This document shows positions 22,639 through 34,030 of a DNA stretch of 64,000 bases, piece by piece. The stretch is taken from contig NW_022204289.1 of the NCBI RefSeq assembly GCF_007655135.1, positions 1 through 64,000 on the forward strand, read 5' to 3'. The DNA comes from Punica granatum. Its lineage: Eukaryota; Streptophyta; Magnoliopsida; Myrtales; Lythraceae. Made by a program: the position numbers and the translations under genes. Position 1 is the first letter of the stretch, and every line of letters starts with the position of its first letter. Below the pieces are notes generated by a model. That model saw only the letters and a list, made by a program, of their open reading frames with translations. It was not told the DNA's origin and did no database searches.

Positions 22639-24350
22639 TTATTTTATATAATTTCCTTCAATTAATTATAAGTAACTTATTTTCGTTTGATTACAAAGGG
22701 AGGCACATAAATTTATTACGATGAAATAGAAATCCTAATAGTTAATTAAGATGCATAGGTTGTCCTCAACGTGTATCGAATTTAGAATTTCTTGATTACT
22801 AAGAAAAAAACGTGCACCACTACACTACACTCTTTTTAATTAACTAAATTATTTGTAACGTTTGAAAAAAACGAACAGCTTTGTGCCATATTTTTGGTTT
22901 TTTTTTTGGGAAATATCATAATTGGTTGTATGATAGATGTATTATGTCCTCTTTTCAACCATTGTACAATCTTCTTAGATTAACGTAGGTGAAGTCTAAT
23001 AAATTAAGTGATTAAAAATTAAACATTTAATTAGTTGTACAAAGAAATACATGAGACGAGTGAATGAATGATAATAATGAGAAGATATTTTGTGAAGGAT
23101 AAATAGTATCAATAAATAATTAAATAATTTATTTCATTATCAAATATTATTGCTTAACACATTATATGATTTTTTTGCTTAATGATTAGCTTGTGTTTGG
23201 CTACAACTCTACTTCACCCCACTCAGATCTATTCTTCCCTAAATTTGATACAATAATATTTACTATTTTGTCTTTTTCTCCAATTTATTAATAATTTATC
23301 ACTCATATTTTTTCCCAATAATTTTTATAATCATGTTTTAATAATAAATTATCTCTCTCTCTCTCTCTATATATATATATACACTCACACATTCATATAT
23401 TTATCAACACTTATAATAATTATTATTTTTGTCTTTTCTTATTTCAAAAATAGAGTAGAGTAGACTACTTAATCATACTCTAAAACCAAACTCAATTTAA
23501 CCTCATTTGTCATCTTGCTCTCTTTCCTCCTGGTAATATTCTCTTATAATTAATTTATAGCTAACTTTTAAGTATTTATTTGAATAAATTTAAACAAACC
23601 CATCCTTACACTATTTTGTATCTTCCAGGAAAAAAAATTGAATATTTACTGAAATGGGAATTCTTCTACTTTTATTTGAGCTTCAATCCTGCTGAGCCTG
23701 CATCCATATAGTAAGAAACAAATTATTTTGACGCAATTCAGCAGTGCAAATCAAGATGAATCTATTCATATGTCAGTATAGATTCAACTTTGTATAATAT
23801 CATTTTGAATTCTTCCTCGGTTGACTTAAATATAAATGGTAAGTTCTATGACATGTGTAAAGGCTATGTCATTTAAGAAAGTATCGTTTTATCAAACAAG
23901 TCTTGTTGAGTGGCAAACAATTACAACTCCTATAAGGAGAATATAAGGTTGTAATCGAGAAAAAAAGAAAAGAAAAGAGAGAGTATAAGTTCGAGTCTCA
24001 AGAAATGTACTTGTTGAGAGGAATAATAACCTTTTACACTTGATCTTCCGAAATTGCGGGAGTGATGTCTCTCTTAATTTTTTCATAAAAAAGTATCATC
24101 CTCTCATTAGTAAGATTTCACATGTCTGTCAATGTTTTTCATATCCTTTTCTGAGACTCTCATCTTATAATAACAATAATAATAAAAAGTTATAGAGGTT
24201 TAAGAATGTATATCCATTTTCTTTTCCACTTTCTATTTTTTGGATTATAAAGGAGATTCATGAGTTTAATATAGAAAAATAATAATTGAAGTAATTAATC
24301 ATATGTAATTATATTAACAAGATTTGAATCTAAAACTTCATGGTTACCCA
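22639..24350. other. AT-rich unit sequence with SINE and MITE-like repeats
   Basis: 22,745-22,835 is a minus-strand SINE-like piece (A-box-like GTAGTGTAGTGGTGCACG, B-box-like AATTCGATACACG). 23,190-23,515 is an AT-rich repeat with worn inverted ends (GTTTGGCTACAACTC against TCTAAAACCAAACTC). A CT/TA microsatellite lies at 23,352-23,380. All recur in U2 and U3. No gene is seen. Confidence 0.5.
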
Positions 24351-24351
24351 A

Positions 24352-24432
24352 AGAGAGTGTAGCTCAGTAACGCATGCCTTCACTTGTTGACTTAAAGATC
24401 GCGGGTTCGATACCTCGTGGGACTACCCATTG
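24352..24432 (+). repeat. tRNA-derived SINE
   Basis: GTGTAGCTCAGTAACGC is A-box-like and CGCGGGTTCGATACCTCG is a good B box. The stem partners needed for a functional tRNA are absent. A diverged counterpart lies at 55,748-55,830 in U2. Confidence 0.6.
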
Positions 24433-24780
24433 GACCTCCTTTATAATAATAAAAAATTCATGGGGATCATGCGGTTATCAGGCAAAAGCATTCATTTCTC
24501 TTCCCCGCTTTCTTTTCTTTTCTTTTCCTTACAAATGCAAAACTTTTTTTTTCTTTTATGAGAAAGTGGAAAAGGGAACATATGATTATTTTTGCAATAG
24601 TTATTCAGTGAAATATGAGGACCTATTAGTGCACAACTTAAATAGTTTAGGGCAAGTTTGCTTTTGGAATGTTGTTACCTTCGTGATCTAGTTGACTATT
24701 GTTATATTACCATTGGCGATAGTTTGGAGTTGAGTTGGCCCCCCTGGGGACATAGTCCCTCTGTCCCCACGTCCAAAGGC

Positions 24781-25549
24781 TGGTGATTGCGGAGAAGTAT
24801 TAAGGTTCTATAAGGAGTTTCTGACGTAGGGGATGAGGCCCAACAAGTTCAGATTCACTGGCCTCTTGACCATTTGCGTGAAGCTGAGAGAAGTAGGACT
24901 TACTAGACAGGTCCATGGCTAGGTTTTACTTCTTGGATACTCGTTGAATATTGTGCTTTTAAGCTCGATAGTTGATGCTTATACTAAATGCGGGGAGATG
25001 ACAGATGCGAGAAGAGTGTTTGATGAGATGGAAGTTAAAGATGTCCTCGTGTGGACCACTTTGGTCTCAGGATACGCTAGGTCGGGCTATATAAACAGGG
25101 CAAGTGAGATATTTCACGAGATGCCTGTGAAGAACCCCATTTCCTGGATTGCTATGATTGCTGGGTACATGAGGAATGGTCTGAGCAACATAGCACTCAA
25201 GTTGTTTAGTAGGATGACGGCCCTTTGGATCCTTCTCGATCAGTTCACTTTCAGTAGGTGTCTCTGCGCTTATGCGAGGTTTGATGATCTGAAGCGTGGG
25301 AAGCAGATCCATGCCCACCTGATACGGACTAACTTCAGGGCTAATACGATAGTTGTGGGCTCCCTCGTCGACATGTACTCTAAATGCGGTAACTTGGGCT
25401 ATGCTCAACTCATTTTTTACCGCGTGAATGATAAGAAAGAGGTCATTTTGTGGAATGCCGATGTTTTTCTTGGTCAATTCATAGACATGAGCATGTGCAT
25501 TTGTTTCATTTACGCAAGTTTTGACATGACGGATTGGATCAAGCAGTGA
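24781..25549 (+). pseudogene. pentatricopeptide repeat (PPR) protein fragment, disabled
   Basis: The frame encodes tandem PPR motifs of the PLS class found in plant organelle RNA-editing and processing factors. Recognisable pieces are SSIVDAYTKCGEMTDARRVF, DVLVWTTLVSGYARSG, NPISWIAMIAGYMRNG, QFTFSRCLCAYARF, GKQIHAHLIRTNF and GSLVDMYSKCGNLGYAQLIF. An upstream segment in the same frame (MRPNKFRFTGLLTIC, RQVHG) is interrupted by TAG at about 24,829 and TAG at about 24,922, the latter replacing the usual Gln codon after RQVHG. There is no credible start, no organelle-targeting region and no C-terminal E or DYW domain, and the 3' end diverges after EVILWNAD. It lies in the single-copy gap between U1 and U2. 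Confidence 0.88.
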
Positions 25550-25589
25550 TCTAGAGGAAGTTTTTGCTGTTTGATTGAGTTAGACAGTT

Positions 25590-25760
25590 GGTACGTCCCG
25601 GTTCCTACAGGGTACCCGGAACCTATGGTATAATACAGGTTCCGGGTAGGTTCCGGTTCCAGGATTCAACAGAGTATGGTCTGGTTCCAAAATTTTGGAA
25701 CTTGTAGGGTCCGGGTATCTTAAAAAATACAGGATATCTGGAACCGATCATCCCTAAGCA
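25590..25760. repeat. fragment related to the 13,291 hAT-type element
   Basis: It contains GGGTACCCGGAACC and GTTCCGGGTAGGTTCC motifs in both orientations, like the interior of the element at 13,291, and ends near ATCATCCCTA. The boundaries are not clear. Confidence 0.4.
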
Positions 25761-26483
25761 GAAGAGAGCAAACAAAGCGTAAGAGAGAGTGTGAGCGCGA
25801 GAAATATGGGTGAGTCTGAGAGAGTGTGCATTGTGTAATATTTTCCAGATTAATAAAAATAATTTGTTCGGCCCACCACGCCCAAACCAAAATTTACTAG
25901 ATTAGTGTTCGGGAGAGTTCAATTATGGAGCACTTACAAGGTCAGCTATGTATAATGGATTTGGTGGATGCATGCATTATTATACTTATGAAGTGCACTG
26001 ATCTGACGTTATAGGAATATTGCTAGCTTGTCATATTAATCATGAGTATATGAAAGGGAAAAAAAACGCTCATGATGAATTAAAGGAGACCTAATGAAGT
26101 TTATATATATTTTTGGCCTAGAATAAATTTTTAATTATGATCGGACCACTGATTACTTCACTTTTCTTATGTATGTGTTTACAAGACAATAATTTAATTA
26201 TACCATGTACGCACAACTCACATACATCCTCTTCATGCAGGCACATGCATGCATGCCAAATGGTAAATGAATCATGGACGATGGGATTAATCGATCTGTT
26301 GGAATGATAAGGTAGTTTGAGGAGACTGGGCTTCGTTCGAATTGGTGGGTGCACGTGAAACCAGGCAGGACAATTCAATTAAGGTTATAAGCACAGCTAA
26401 CACAGACAGGTTAATGAATTGAAGCAAAGCCTCCTTTTATTTATTTATTTTCTTTTTGGCCTCCTTTTATTTATTTGAAAATC
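25761..26483. other. single-copy spacer, no gene seen
   Basis: Unique intergenic sequence between the PPR remnant and the start of U2. A CATGCATGCATGCC cluster at about 26,245 resembles RY-type motifs, but there is no nearby gene to give it meaning. Confidence 0.4.
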
Positions 26484-27503
26484 GACAGAAATTAATCGGA
26501 TCTCATCTATCCATCCATCCATCCATAAAACTAAAAGATTATGTAACTCTCCTGAGGATTATGTAGTGGACAAAACAAATAAGTAACTAAAGATTATGTA
26601 GCTATTTAGTAAAAACAAAAGATTATGTTTCTATCCTTAATAGATAAAGCAAATAAACTCTACTTAAGATTCTCTAAACTAAGAGGATTATATAAATATA
26701 AAATAATTTTTTTAAAAATATAAGTTCCGGGTACCTATTCTGTGGGTACCCTGTATGTTGAAATCGAAACTGGAACTTGTTTTTACAGGGTCCTTAAATT
26801 ATTATCCGGACTTTATCCTATTTTCAATTGAAATTACTTGAACCATACCAATATAGATAGGTTTTAACCGAATTCGGGTATACTCGATATTCATGTACGC
26901 CCCTAATTTTAATGCATGCACGCCATGAAACAACATTATATATGATGAGTCACCACTATGGAAGAGTGTAGGAGCCATGGATGTAGAGAAACTTATCATA
27001 ATTTAGAATAGCAATACATAAATTCGACGCTAGATTCTTTTATATATCACGATACGTACTCAAGATATCCAAGAGCAAATGATGTTCAAGAGCAAACCTG
27101 CCTGACCTAATTACCCACAAGAAGTTCGGCAATGGTCGATAACTATTTGAATTTGGGTATTCAAAGACCACCGAAAATAGAAATTTAACTTATATATATA
27201 TATATATATAATCGAAATGAACAGGGTTTGTGAAGTTATCGTGAAAGAGGAGATAATTGATGGATGGATTTCAAATATAACTTAACTTAATTTAACTTAA
27301 CTTTTATCTCAATTTAATAATACAATCATTACTTTTTTTATCCTTTTCTTCGCATTATTTCTTATATATTTTCTTATCTATTATTTAAATTAATTTTTTA
27401 ATATTAAATTCTCTCAATGATTCAATAATTTTTCCTCAATTTCAACATTTATTTATCAATTCAACAACGCAATCATTATTTTTTATCTTCTTCAAATTCT
27501 CTC
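26484..27503. repeat. tandem array unit U2, left part
   Basis: Matches 13,530-14,972 of U1 except for the private U1 MITE. It starts inside the hAT-type element and is broken by the Ogre insertion within the AT-rich repeat. The last five bases, CTCTC (27,499-27,503), are the target duplication. Confidence 0.9.
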
Positions 27504-30500
27504 TGTCAGCACCCAATTTCGGTCCATCGGCTCCAAGGGGGTAAAATTGTCATTTTTCTATTATCACTCTTTTTTTTTTTAAAAAAAATAATAATAAAAA
27601 AATAAAAAATTAATTAATTAATTAATAATAATATATATATATATTTTTTTTTTTAAAAAAAAAAAAAAAAGGAAAGGAAAGAAAAGTCTCGGGCAGGGCC
27701 GGGCAAGGCCGGGCAGCATTGACCGGCTGCCCGTGACCCGCCGGCCCTAATTCAAAAAAAAAAAAAAAATTGTTCTGGGCAGTCCGGGTAGGCCGGGCAG
27801 CGGCAACCGGCTGCCCGCGATCTGGCCGGCCGCCCAGAATAGGAAATCGCGGATTTCGCGATTTCCTCCCCAAATCGGCTGAAATCTCGACCGAAAATTG
27901 CAATTAAAGGGGGGAAAACCTAATTCGGCGGGGACACAAAGGAACCCACAGAAAGAAATCGTAAGATTCCTCTCGGATTGGGGAAATTTGGCAAATCGTT
28001 GCCCGATCGGAATAACGCCGGAAAACGGTGAAATTGCCTTGATTCCGACCATCCCAGCCATCAGCGAAGCCCAGATCGGAGCCGGCCCGACCCAGGCGGT
28101 GCTCAGACCCCTCACCCGATCCTTTTCGCGTCGTCGTCGCGGCGTCCAACAGCCGGAACCGCCGCTCGCGGCCGATCGGCGCCGCCAGCACCACCTTCCT
28201 TCGGAGCTCCTCACTGACGGGCTTTGGCCCACTATTTCCTTGTTGCAGGTCCAGCCCGTCAGCCCGTCAGCCGCGGCCTAAAGCTTTCCGCGGCCCAAGC
28301 CCAGCCCGATCCTAAATCCAGCCCAACCCGATCCTAAATCCAGTCCAGCCCAAGATCTCTCCGGGCGGCTTCCTCCTTCGGATAGGCTGACCGATCCGAT
28401 CCGACCCGACCCGTCCGTCCGACAATCTTCGCATATTACAGAAACGCCCCCAAACTTTTGGGTTAGGTAAAAATCTCAACTTAGCGGCATGTTTAGGGCT
28501 TTATATTAAATATCATGCTTACTTGAATGATGATGACATGAAATAATTGCTTGTTGTTTGCATAGATTATCAAAATTATACCGAATCCGATTATTCTAAT
28601 TTTCTGATTTGTTCCATTCTAGTCCTGCAACGAATTTTCATTTTTTTCAATCCTGCCCAAATTCCCAAATCAATTTTAAACCAGTTCCATGGCATTTTCG
28701 ATATTTCCATCACATCCCTAATTTTTTTCAGAATCAAATACTGCTCCAGAAAACTTTTACATTTGTTTCAATTCATTCCCTGGAGTATTTATTATTTTTT
28801 AAAATCAGCCCTAAATTTAAAAATTCATTTCAAACATACTCTGGGCTATTTCATTATTTCTAGCACATCCTCCGAATTTTTTAGAATTTAAAATCGCTCC
28901 GATAAACTTTTCGATTTGTTTCAATTTAGTCCCTGCAACATTTATTCATTTTTTTAAAAAAAAAAAAAAACCCTGAATTTCAAAAAAATTAATTTCAAAT
29001 AACCCTAGCCCATTTTATACTTTCCCGGACATTCTCCAAATTTTATAGAATTTAGAAAAAAATCATTCTCCAAATTTTTTGATTTGTTTCAGTTTAGTCC
29101 TTGAAATTTTTTTTTTTTTCTGTTGCTTTATTAGTCCTTATTATTCTACGTTATGTTGTTCGATCTTATTGCAAATTTTTCGAGATAACTGGAAATTAGA
29201 GTTTATCAGGCGATCTATTATTGATCGTTTCGACGGCTCGAAATCCAAAAAAATAAAATAAAGCATTCAGCAGATTTTAATTAAACTTAATGATTTCACC
29301 AATCGGGTAAACGGGACGTTCATTTGACTAATTAATTCACTCGACCTTAATAATTTTGCATGAATTGGTAATTAATCGGAAATACGCGTCGATAAATTGC
29401 AAATACGTGTTGACGCCTTCTTTTCAAAATTCGCAAATTTCATACTAAAATCTGAGACTCGTGATCCGATGTGACATGGACGTCTGGGAAGAACTTGCAT
29501 GTTTTGACTCGAGGCCTCCTAATTTTAGGTAACTCAAGTCGGGGTGTGGAAGTTCTTTTTTAGATCACTTCCGGATAGATTGACCGTTTCTTTGACTTTT
29601 TGGGGTTCTCGTATAACCCTAGAAGAATCAGGGAATCAGTCAGCGCCGGTCACAGGCCGAGGTGTCCCGCATTGCGTAGTCTTTCTCTTTTCAAAAATAA
29701 ATTTTCTATACAAAGGCAAAAAGGCGTATTTACAATTTATTGTTATCTATGCATGATCTCGGGTAGTTAGATCGGGAATAACGGTTTAAGATACCAACAT
29801 TTGACTTATTCGCATACTCGGCCTAATAGAAAACAGAATGGGAATAGCGGGCTAGGCACTAGGCTGTAGGATTCTCGTGTCAAAAATCCACATTCTATAA
29901 TAACCTATCATAATCAAAGTGTCACGATACATAACATTTTAAAATCAACCCACACATTCGAGACTTGATCACGGACACACACAGTCTGTCAGGTCCGGTA
30001 AATGATGCTGAATGCTACATGCCATTTTCGTCTTGCTTTTTACTTGTTTTAGGGTAGGATTTGTATGCCAAGATTTCTCGGTTAATAATCAATTAATCCA
30101 CGTAAATTTGGTGATAATAAAACCCCATTGATTGTTTATTTGAACTTACTTGTTACATCTTTTGCACTTGATTGTATTGCGGATCGAGCCCGATCCTTTA
30201 GGACTCGATTCACATTGGGTCCAACGCCCATAACCGACGATCATGGGTCCAATGCCCTTATACATCGAGAGCACACTTTAATTTCAATTTCAGTCTTTTC
30301 AAACTACACGGCGAGCACGAGTGGAATAATTACCGAAATGCGAACCGACCGGGATCCAATTGTTATAATTTGTATTTTATTTATTTGAGAGAACAATGTG
30401 AGGATTTATGTTGTATGTTTTATTAATGTAAGAATCCCGGTCGGAGAGCAGACGGTCGGAGTGTTTCTTCGAATTTACGGTGTCAAAACGCGTAAGATGA

Positions 30501-30835
30501 GCAGAACTTAATTAAGCGGTAATTAAATAAAAATGGCAAGCCTAGACAAGCTAGAGTACCGATAGGGCATGCGAGATATAGGCTCGCATGTAACAGAACC
30601 TCCGAATTCGGAACCTCGGGTTTCGCAGACCATATGCCTTAGCAATTAGGTGTACCCCGTACCCCTAGACCCGGGTAACTTGCCGGCCCTCGACCTTCGG
30701 GTCGTAAAATGGCAAGTGGCGACTCCTTCTCACGTGCGTCCGTCGCGCGTCCCCGGGAAGGTGGATACTCCTAAGCCGCGTTGCATTTAGGCACGCGCAT
30801 GCGTGCCCCGACGAGATGAAATTCGGGTGCGCACA
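27504..30835 (+). repeat. 5' LTR of the Ogre-like element
   Basis: Begins TGTCAGCACCCAATTTCGG and ends GGGTGCGCACA. It contains A/T homopolymers near the start, a GC-rich block (27,690-28,430) and an AT-rich remainder. The short frames inside are identical in the 3' LTR and are not genes. Promoter and polyadenylation sites must lie here, but I cannot fix them; TTTATATTAAATATC near 28,500 is a possible TATA region. Confidence 0.95.
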
Positions 30836-30838
30836 GCT

Positions 30839-30856
30839 TGGCGACTCCACTGGGGA
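30839..30856 (+). promoter_or_regulatory. primer-binding site, tRNA-Arg type
   Basis: TGGCGACTCCACTGGGGA begins three bases after the LTR. It is complementary, with one mismatch, to the 3' end of plant tRNA-Arg(ACG) plus CCA as I recall that tRNA. Ogre elements are known to prime from tRNA-Arg. Confidence 0.8.
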
Positions 30857-31418
30857 CACTTAGAGGGTTCGGGCTCGTTTCCGCTTGCTTTGTTTGCTTG
30901 TTTATTTATCGCTCTCCGCAATTTTTTTTTTTTTTTTTCGCTTATCTACTTTATGTATTTTTATTTCCCGCACACGCATTGCATAACATACTAGCTTCTA
31001 GGTACCTATGGGTCGCATCCCACGACCGGTAATAGGAGCATAGGTTAGATAGGGGTTCGAAGTAGGGGTACGGCGCGCAATTCGACTGTCGCTTAGGCCT
31101 TGAAAAGAATCCCGCTCGATTTCAAGGAATTGACACCCTTGAGTCGGGGCCCCCATCCTTAGGTAGCACGGTCCTTGTAGTGCCAAAACCATGCATACTG
31201 CAGGAGCTCCACGCCATATTCCAACCCGACTTCAGTAATAGTCCATCGAGTCGGCCTGCGCGCCATTTGAGTCCTTTTCTGTTTTTGAGAGAGATGTACG
31301 TTGTATACATTAAGCCGTGGGCATTTATTTTCTGTACCCATGCATCATCTAATTTCAAAATTAGGCGTCATTTACATTAACTAGTCCTAAATCGGTTTTC
31401 CTTTCATCTTGGTAAGAG

Positions 31419-32906
31419 ATGGCGCGCTCGGTCTCCTTTCCACACCTCGACAGGGTCACGCCACCACTTGAGGAAATCAGTCACATCTGGGCTCATCTAC
31501 ATCAGGTCAACCGCGACTACATCAGTACCTTTGTTGGGGATATACCAATGCTAGCTATGTGCCGAGTGGATTGGAACTTCTTGGGAGCAGCGGTAACATT
31601 TTGGGACCCAGTCCACGCCGTTTTCAACATCCAAGGTACTGAGCTCACACCTACCATCGAGGAATATCGCATTCTCGTCGGAAGAGTTGCAGCCACCCGC
31701 GACATTGTGGAACCTAACTTCCACACCACCCGACTTGTTTTGGTATCGCGTCTACTCGGGGTGCATAGGTCTCAGCTACAAGCCGAACTTGCATATTCCG
31801 GTGGCACAGAGATAGCCACCGCGAAACTACTCCATTTTATTAAGATACGAACGCGCGAGGTTCAAGGGGATCTTTTACAAAAGAATTTTTGTCATGCAAT
31901 CTTATTTTTAATTTTCGGGACTCTATTATTCCCTCGCTCGGCCGGTCACATTGACGCAGCCTTAGCTAGCGTTGTCCTCCAAGTGATGGGAGGCCGCGAA
32001 TACGAGGTGGCCTTGTTGGCCGAGACCATACGGTCCCTTGATCGCGTTACAAGAAAGACCGATCGAAGGTTGAGAGGGTCCCCAATCCTTTTGCAAGTTT
32101 GGCTCCAAAGCCATGCAAACCCCTTTGGCCTTGTTCGTCCGGTTATGTTTTTCACACGTCCGGAGTCTATCATTTCGCGGTTACTACCTCTGTTGCGTGT
32201 GGAAGAACGCAAGGTCTCCGAGTGGATCAAAATTTTTCGCGAAATAGCACCAAAGGGCTTTAAATGGCGCGCCGCGTGGATGCCACCCGGACCCATGACC
32301 ATTAAATGTCCTGATTTTAACGGAGTGCCACTCGTGAGCCATGCGGGGTCCACCACCTATTTTCCGGCGCGAGTAGTGAGGCAGTTAGGTGTCTTACAGA
32401 CAGTTCCCAAAGGTACGGCGCGAACCGAATTTGAACATACTTGGCGGGAGGACCAGACGTCCATAGATCGCCAAAGTGAAATCGAACGGGTTATGACCGC
32501 GTGGCGGACTACGGTCATCGAACATCTTTACTTCCCCGAGCACCCGACCCAAGACGAACGAGACTTTCAAGCCACGGAGGAATATATCCTCCGCTTTTAT
32601 CGATGGGATGCATCAGAGAATGATGATTTCACAGATTCCCCTCCGGTAGAAAGTAGCGCATCATCCGGGGCACCGGTACCGGACATGGCCATCCAAGCCG
32701 AGCTCGCCAATCTCAGGGCTGAAAGGGATCGCCTCCGCCGAGAGATCGCCGAGAAAAACGAGCAGCTGAGTGATCGGCACCAACTACAGAAGGAACTTGC
32801 ACAGACCCGCGCCCAACTCCAGAAGCGTGACCAGGAGTTGGCGCAAGCGAACGCTGCCTTGGAAGGGGTCGGGAAGAGGGCCCGTGTAGGTCCATGCACA
32901 TCCTAG
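31419..32906 (+). CDS. Ogre ORF1 protein, function unknown
   Basis: A 495-codon frame with a true ATG (MARSVSFPHLDRVTPPLEEI) lies between the primer site and gag. This is the position of the additional ORF1 that distinguishes Ogre elements. Residues about 1-400 form a globular region with blocks such as YISTFVGDIPMLAMCRVDWN, TFWDPVHAVF and LTPTIEEYRILVGR. This resembles the plant-mobile-domain-like family labelled DUF7745 in plant proteomes (from memory). Residues about 428-488 are rich in Leu, Glu, Arg and Gln with heptad spacing (ELANLRAERDRLRREIAEKN), predicting a coiled coil that could mediate oligomerisation. There is no catalytic motif I can identify. The frame is uninterrupted, unlike gag and integrase. 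Its role in the element's life cycle is not established. Confidence 0.85.
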   Translation: MARSVSFPHLDRVTPPLEEISHIWAHLHQVNRDYISTFVGDIPMLAMCRVDWNFLGAAVTFWDPVHAVFNIQGTELTPTIEEYRILVGRVAATRDIVEPNFHTTRLVLVSRLLGVHRSQLQAELAYSGGTEIATAKLLHFIKIRTREVQGDLLQKNFCHAILFLIFGTLLFPRSAGHIDAALASVVLQVMGGREYEVALLAETIRSLDRVTRKTDRRLRGSPILLQVWLQSHANPFGLVRPVMFFTRPESIISRLLPLLRVEERKVSEWIKIFREIAPKGFKWRAAWMPPGPMTIKCPDFNGVPLVSHAGSTTYFPARVVRQLGVLQTVPKGTARTEFEHTWREDQTSIDRQSEIERVMTAWRTTVIEHLYFPEHPTQDERDFQATEEYILRFYRWDASENDDFTDSPPVESSASSGAPVPDMAIQAELANLRAERDRLRREIAEKNEQLSDRHQLQKELAQTRAQLQKRDQELAQANAALEGVGKRARVGPCTS

Positions 32907-33213
32907 GATAGACACCTCAACCAGGCCCTCACCGGTGCTTTCCATGGTGATGGTCGCTTGCACCTCGGGCACGTTGGAAGACCGATTTAGGACTATCTTT
33001 TCAAAATTTGTATTGCACTTTGAACCATTCAAAGTTAATATGAATGACAGCATTAGTTTTGAAAATTCATGCATCTCATGCATTTCTGCTCTTATTCATT
33101 GCTTTGCATGTTATTTTAGAGATAATTTCTTACATTAAACTCACACACTTATGGAATTTAGGTGTTAACAACTGGCGGCACCTCATCGATATCCTACTCG
33201 TTTCCAGCAAAGA

Positions 33214-34030
33214 ATGGCAGAAGAAAATCAATTAGCTGTCTTTGAGGAAGATACGCCTATCACTCCAATTCATTCTCAAGCGCCGACTATGCATGTGCCA
33301 CCACCACACGTGTCTCCTATAGGCGTGCCACCAGCACATCGGGGAGCTTCCCCGACTCATCTTCCGCCACCTGTATCTTCGGGCCCACACCCGGCATATT
33401 CTGGAGGACAACCATCTTCCGCAGCTGATGACCGTGCTCTATCGTGCACGTATTGCAGTACTTGAGAGCACGGTCAATCAACTGGCTGCCACCATGGCCA
33501 CCAATATGGCCGAGCTCATGGCCCTACTCAAAGGCCCAAATTGTGCTTCTTCGAGCTTCACCCCACCTCCTGGGTACGGGCCAGCGGTCGATCCAAGCCC
33601 ATGGGCCCAGCCGACCTTGATCCCCGATAATGGAGATACGTCTGCCCCAACGATAGTGAATGTGCCGGCAGCCCATCCGGTTAACAATCTTCTAGCACCA
33701 CCGGCTTCAGCCACAGTGTTGGAACCGCCTATGCTAGTACCTCCACCGATCTCCACATCAGTCCCAGTTCCGGTCTCTGCGTCGGTCCCAGCTCCGACTT
33801 CCGCTGTCCCACCGCCGATCATATTCCTGCCTACAACTGCCCAGGTTCCTGCTCACACTGCCGAACCTCCCCCGTACCAAGCTCCACAACCCCATATCGG
33901 CCTTTCTTACCAAGCTCCACCTCCCCTAAATATAGCCTACTCTGAACCGGGCACGCCAACCACACGGCCCCTAGAGCTCCACCCACAAATTTTCTCCCGG
34001 AAACGGAGACTGAACAGGAGCAGAGATTGA
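33214..34030 (+). pseudogene. N-terminal region of Gag, frameshifted
   Basis: The ATG at 33,214 opens a proline-rich N-terminus (MAEENQLAVFEEDTPITPIH) that stops at 33,465. The sequence continues in the next frame from about 33,428 (RARIAVLESTVNQLAATMAT) to a stop at 34,030, then returns to the first frame, where the main gag-pro frame begins. The first shift is explained by about 10 extra bases around 33,442 (CGTGCTCTATCGTGCACG contains a duplicated CGTGC). The second lies between 33,946 and about 34,000. The two shifts compensate, so an older intact frame ran through the whole region. The product would be the Gag leader with a short coiled coil and a Pro-rich linker. Confidence 0.7.

Larger units (their letters stand above)
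13500..24770. repeat. tandem array unit U1
   Basis: This roughly 11-kb segment is collinear with U2 (26,484-27,503 plus 46,900-56,340) and, from about 16,780 on, with U3 (57,279 to the end). Shared landmarks in order are the hAT 3' part, an AT-rich repeat, the CPN20/21 pseudogene, SINE copies, membrane-protein copy C, a MULE-like element (not in U2), a second AT-rich repeat and another SINE. Single-unit insertions and deletions separate the copies. Confidence 0.9.

Noticed and set aside
24352..24432. tRNA gene
   Set aside because: It has A- and B-box-like sequences, but the acceptor and anticodon stems do not pair, so it is scored as a SINE.
24944..25549. Intact 201-residue PPR gene
   Set aside because: The apparent start is TTG, an in-frame TAG lies directly upstream within clear PPR homology, and targeting and C-terminal domains are missing.
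27622..28281. Frames of 90-160 codons in the 5' LTR, repeated in the 3' LTR
   Set aside because: They lie in the untranslated LTR, overlap each other on both strands and show no domain. GC-rich sequence alone explains their length.
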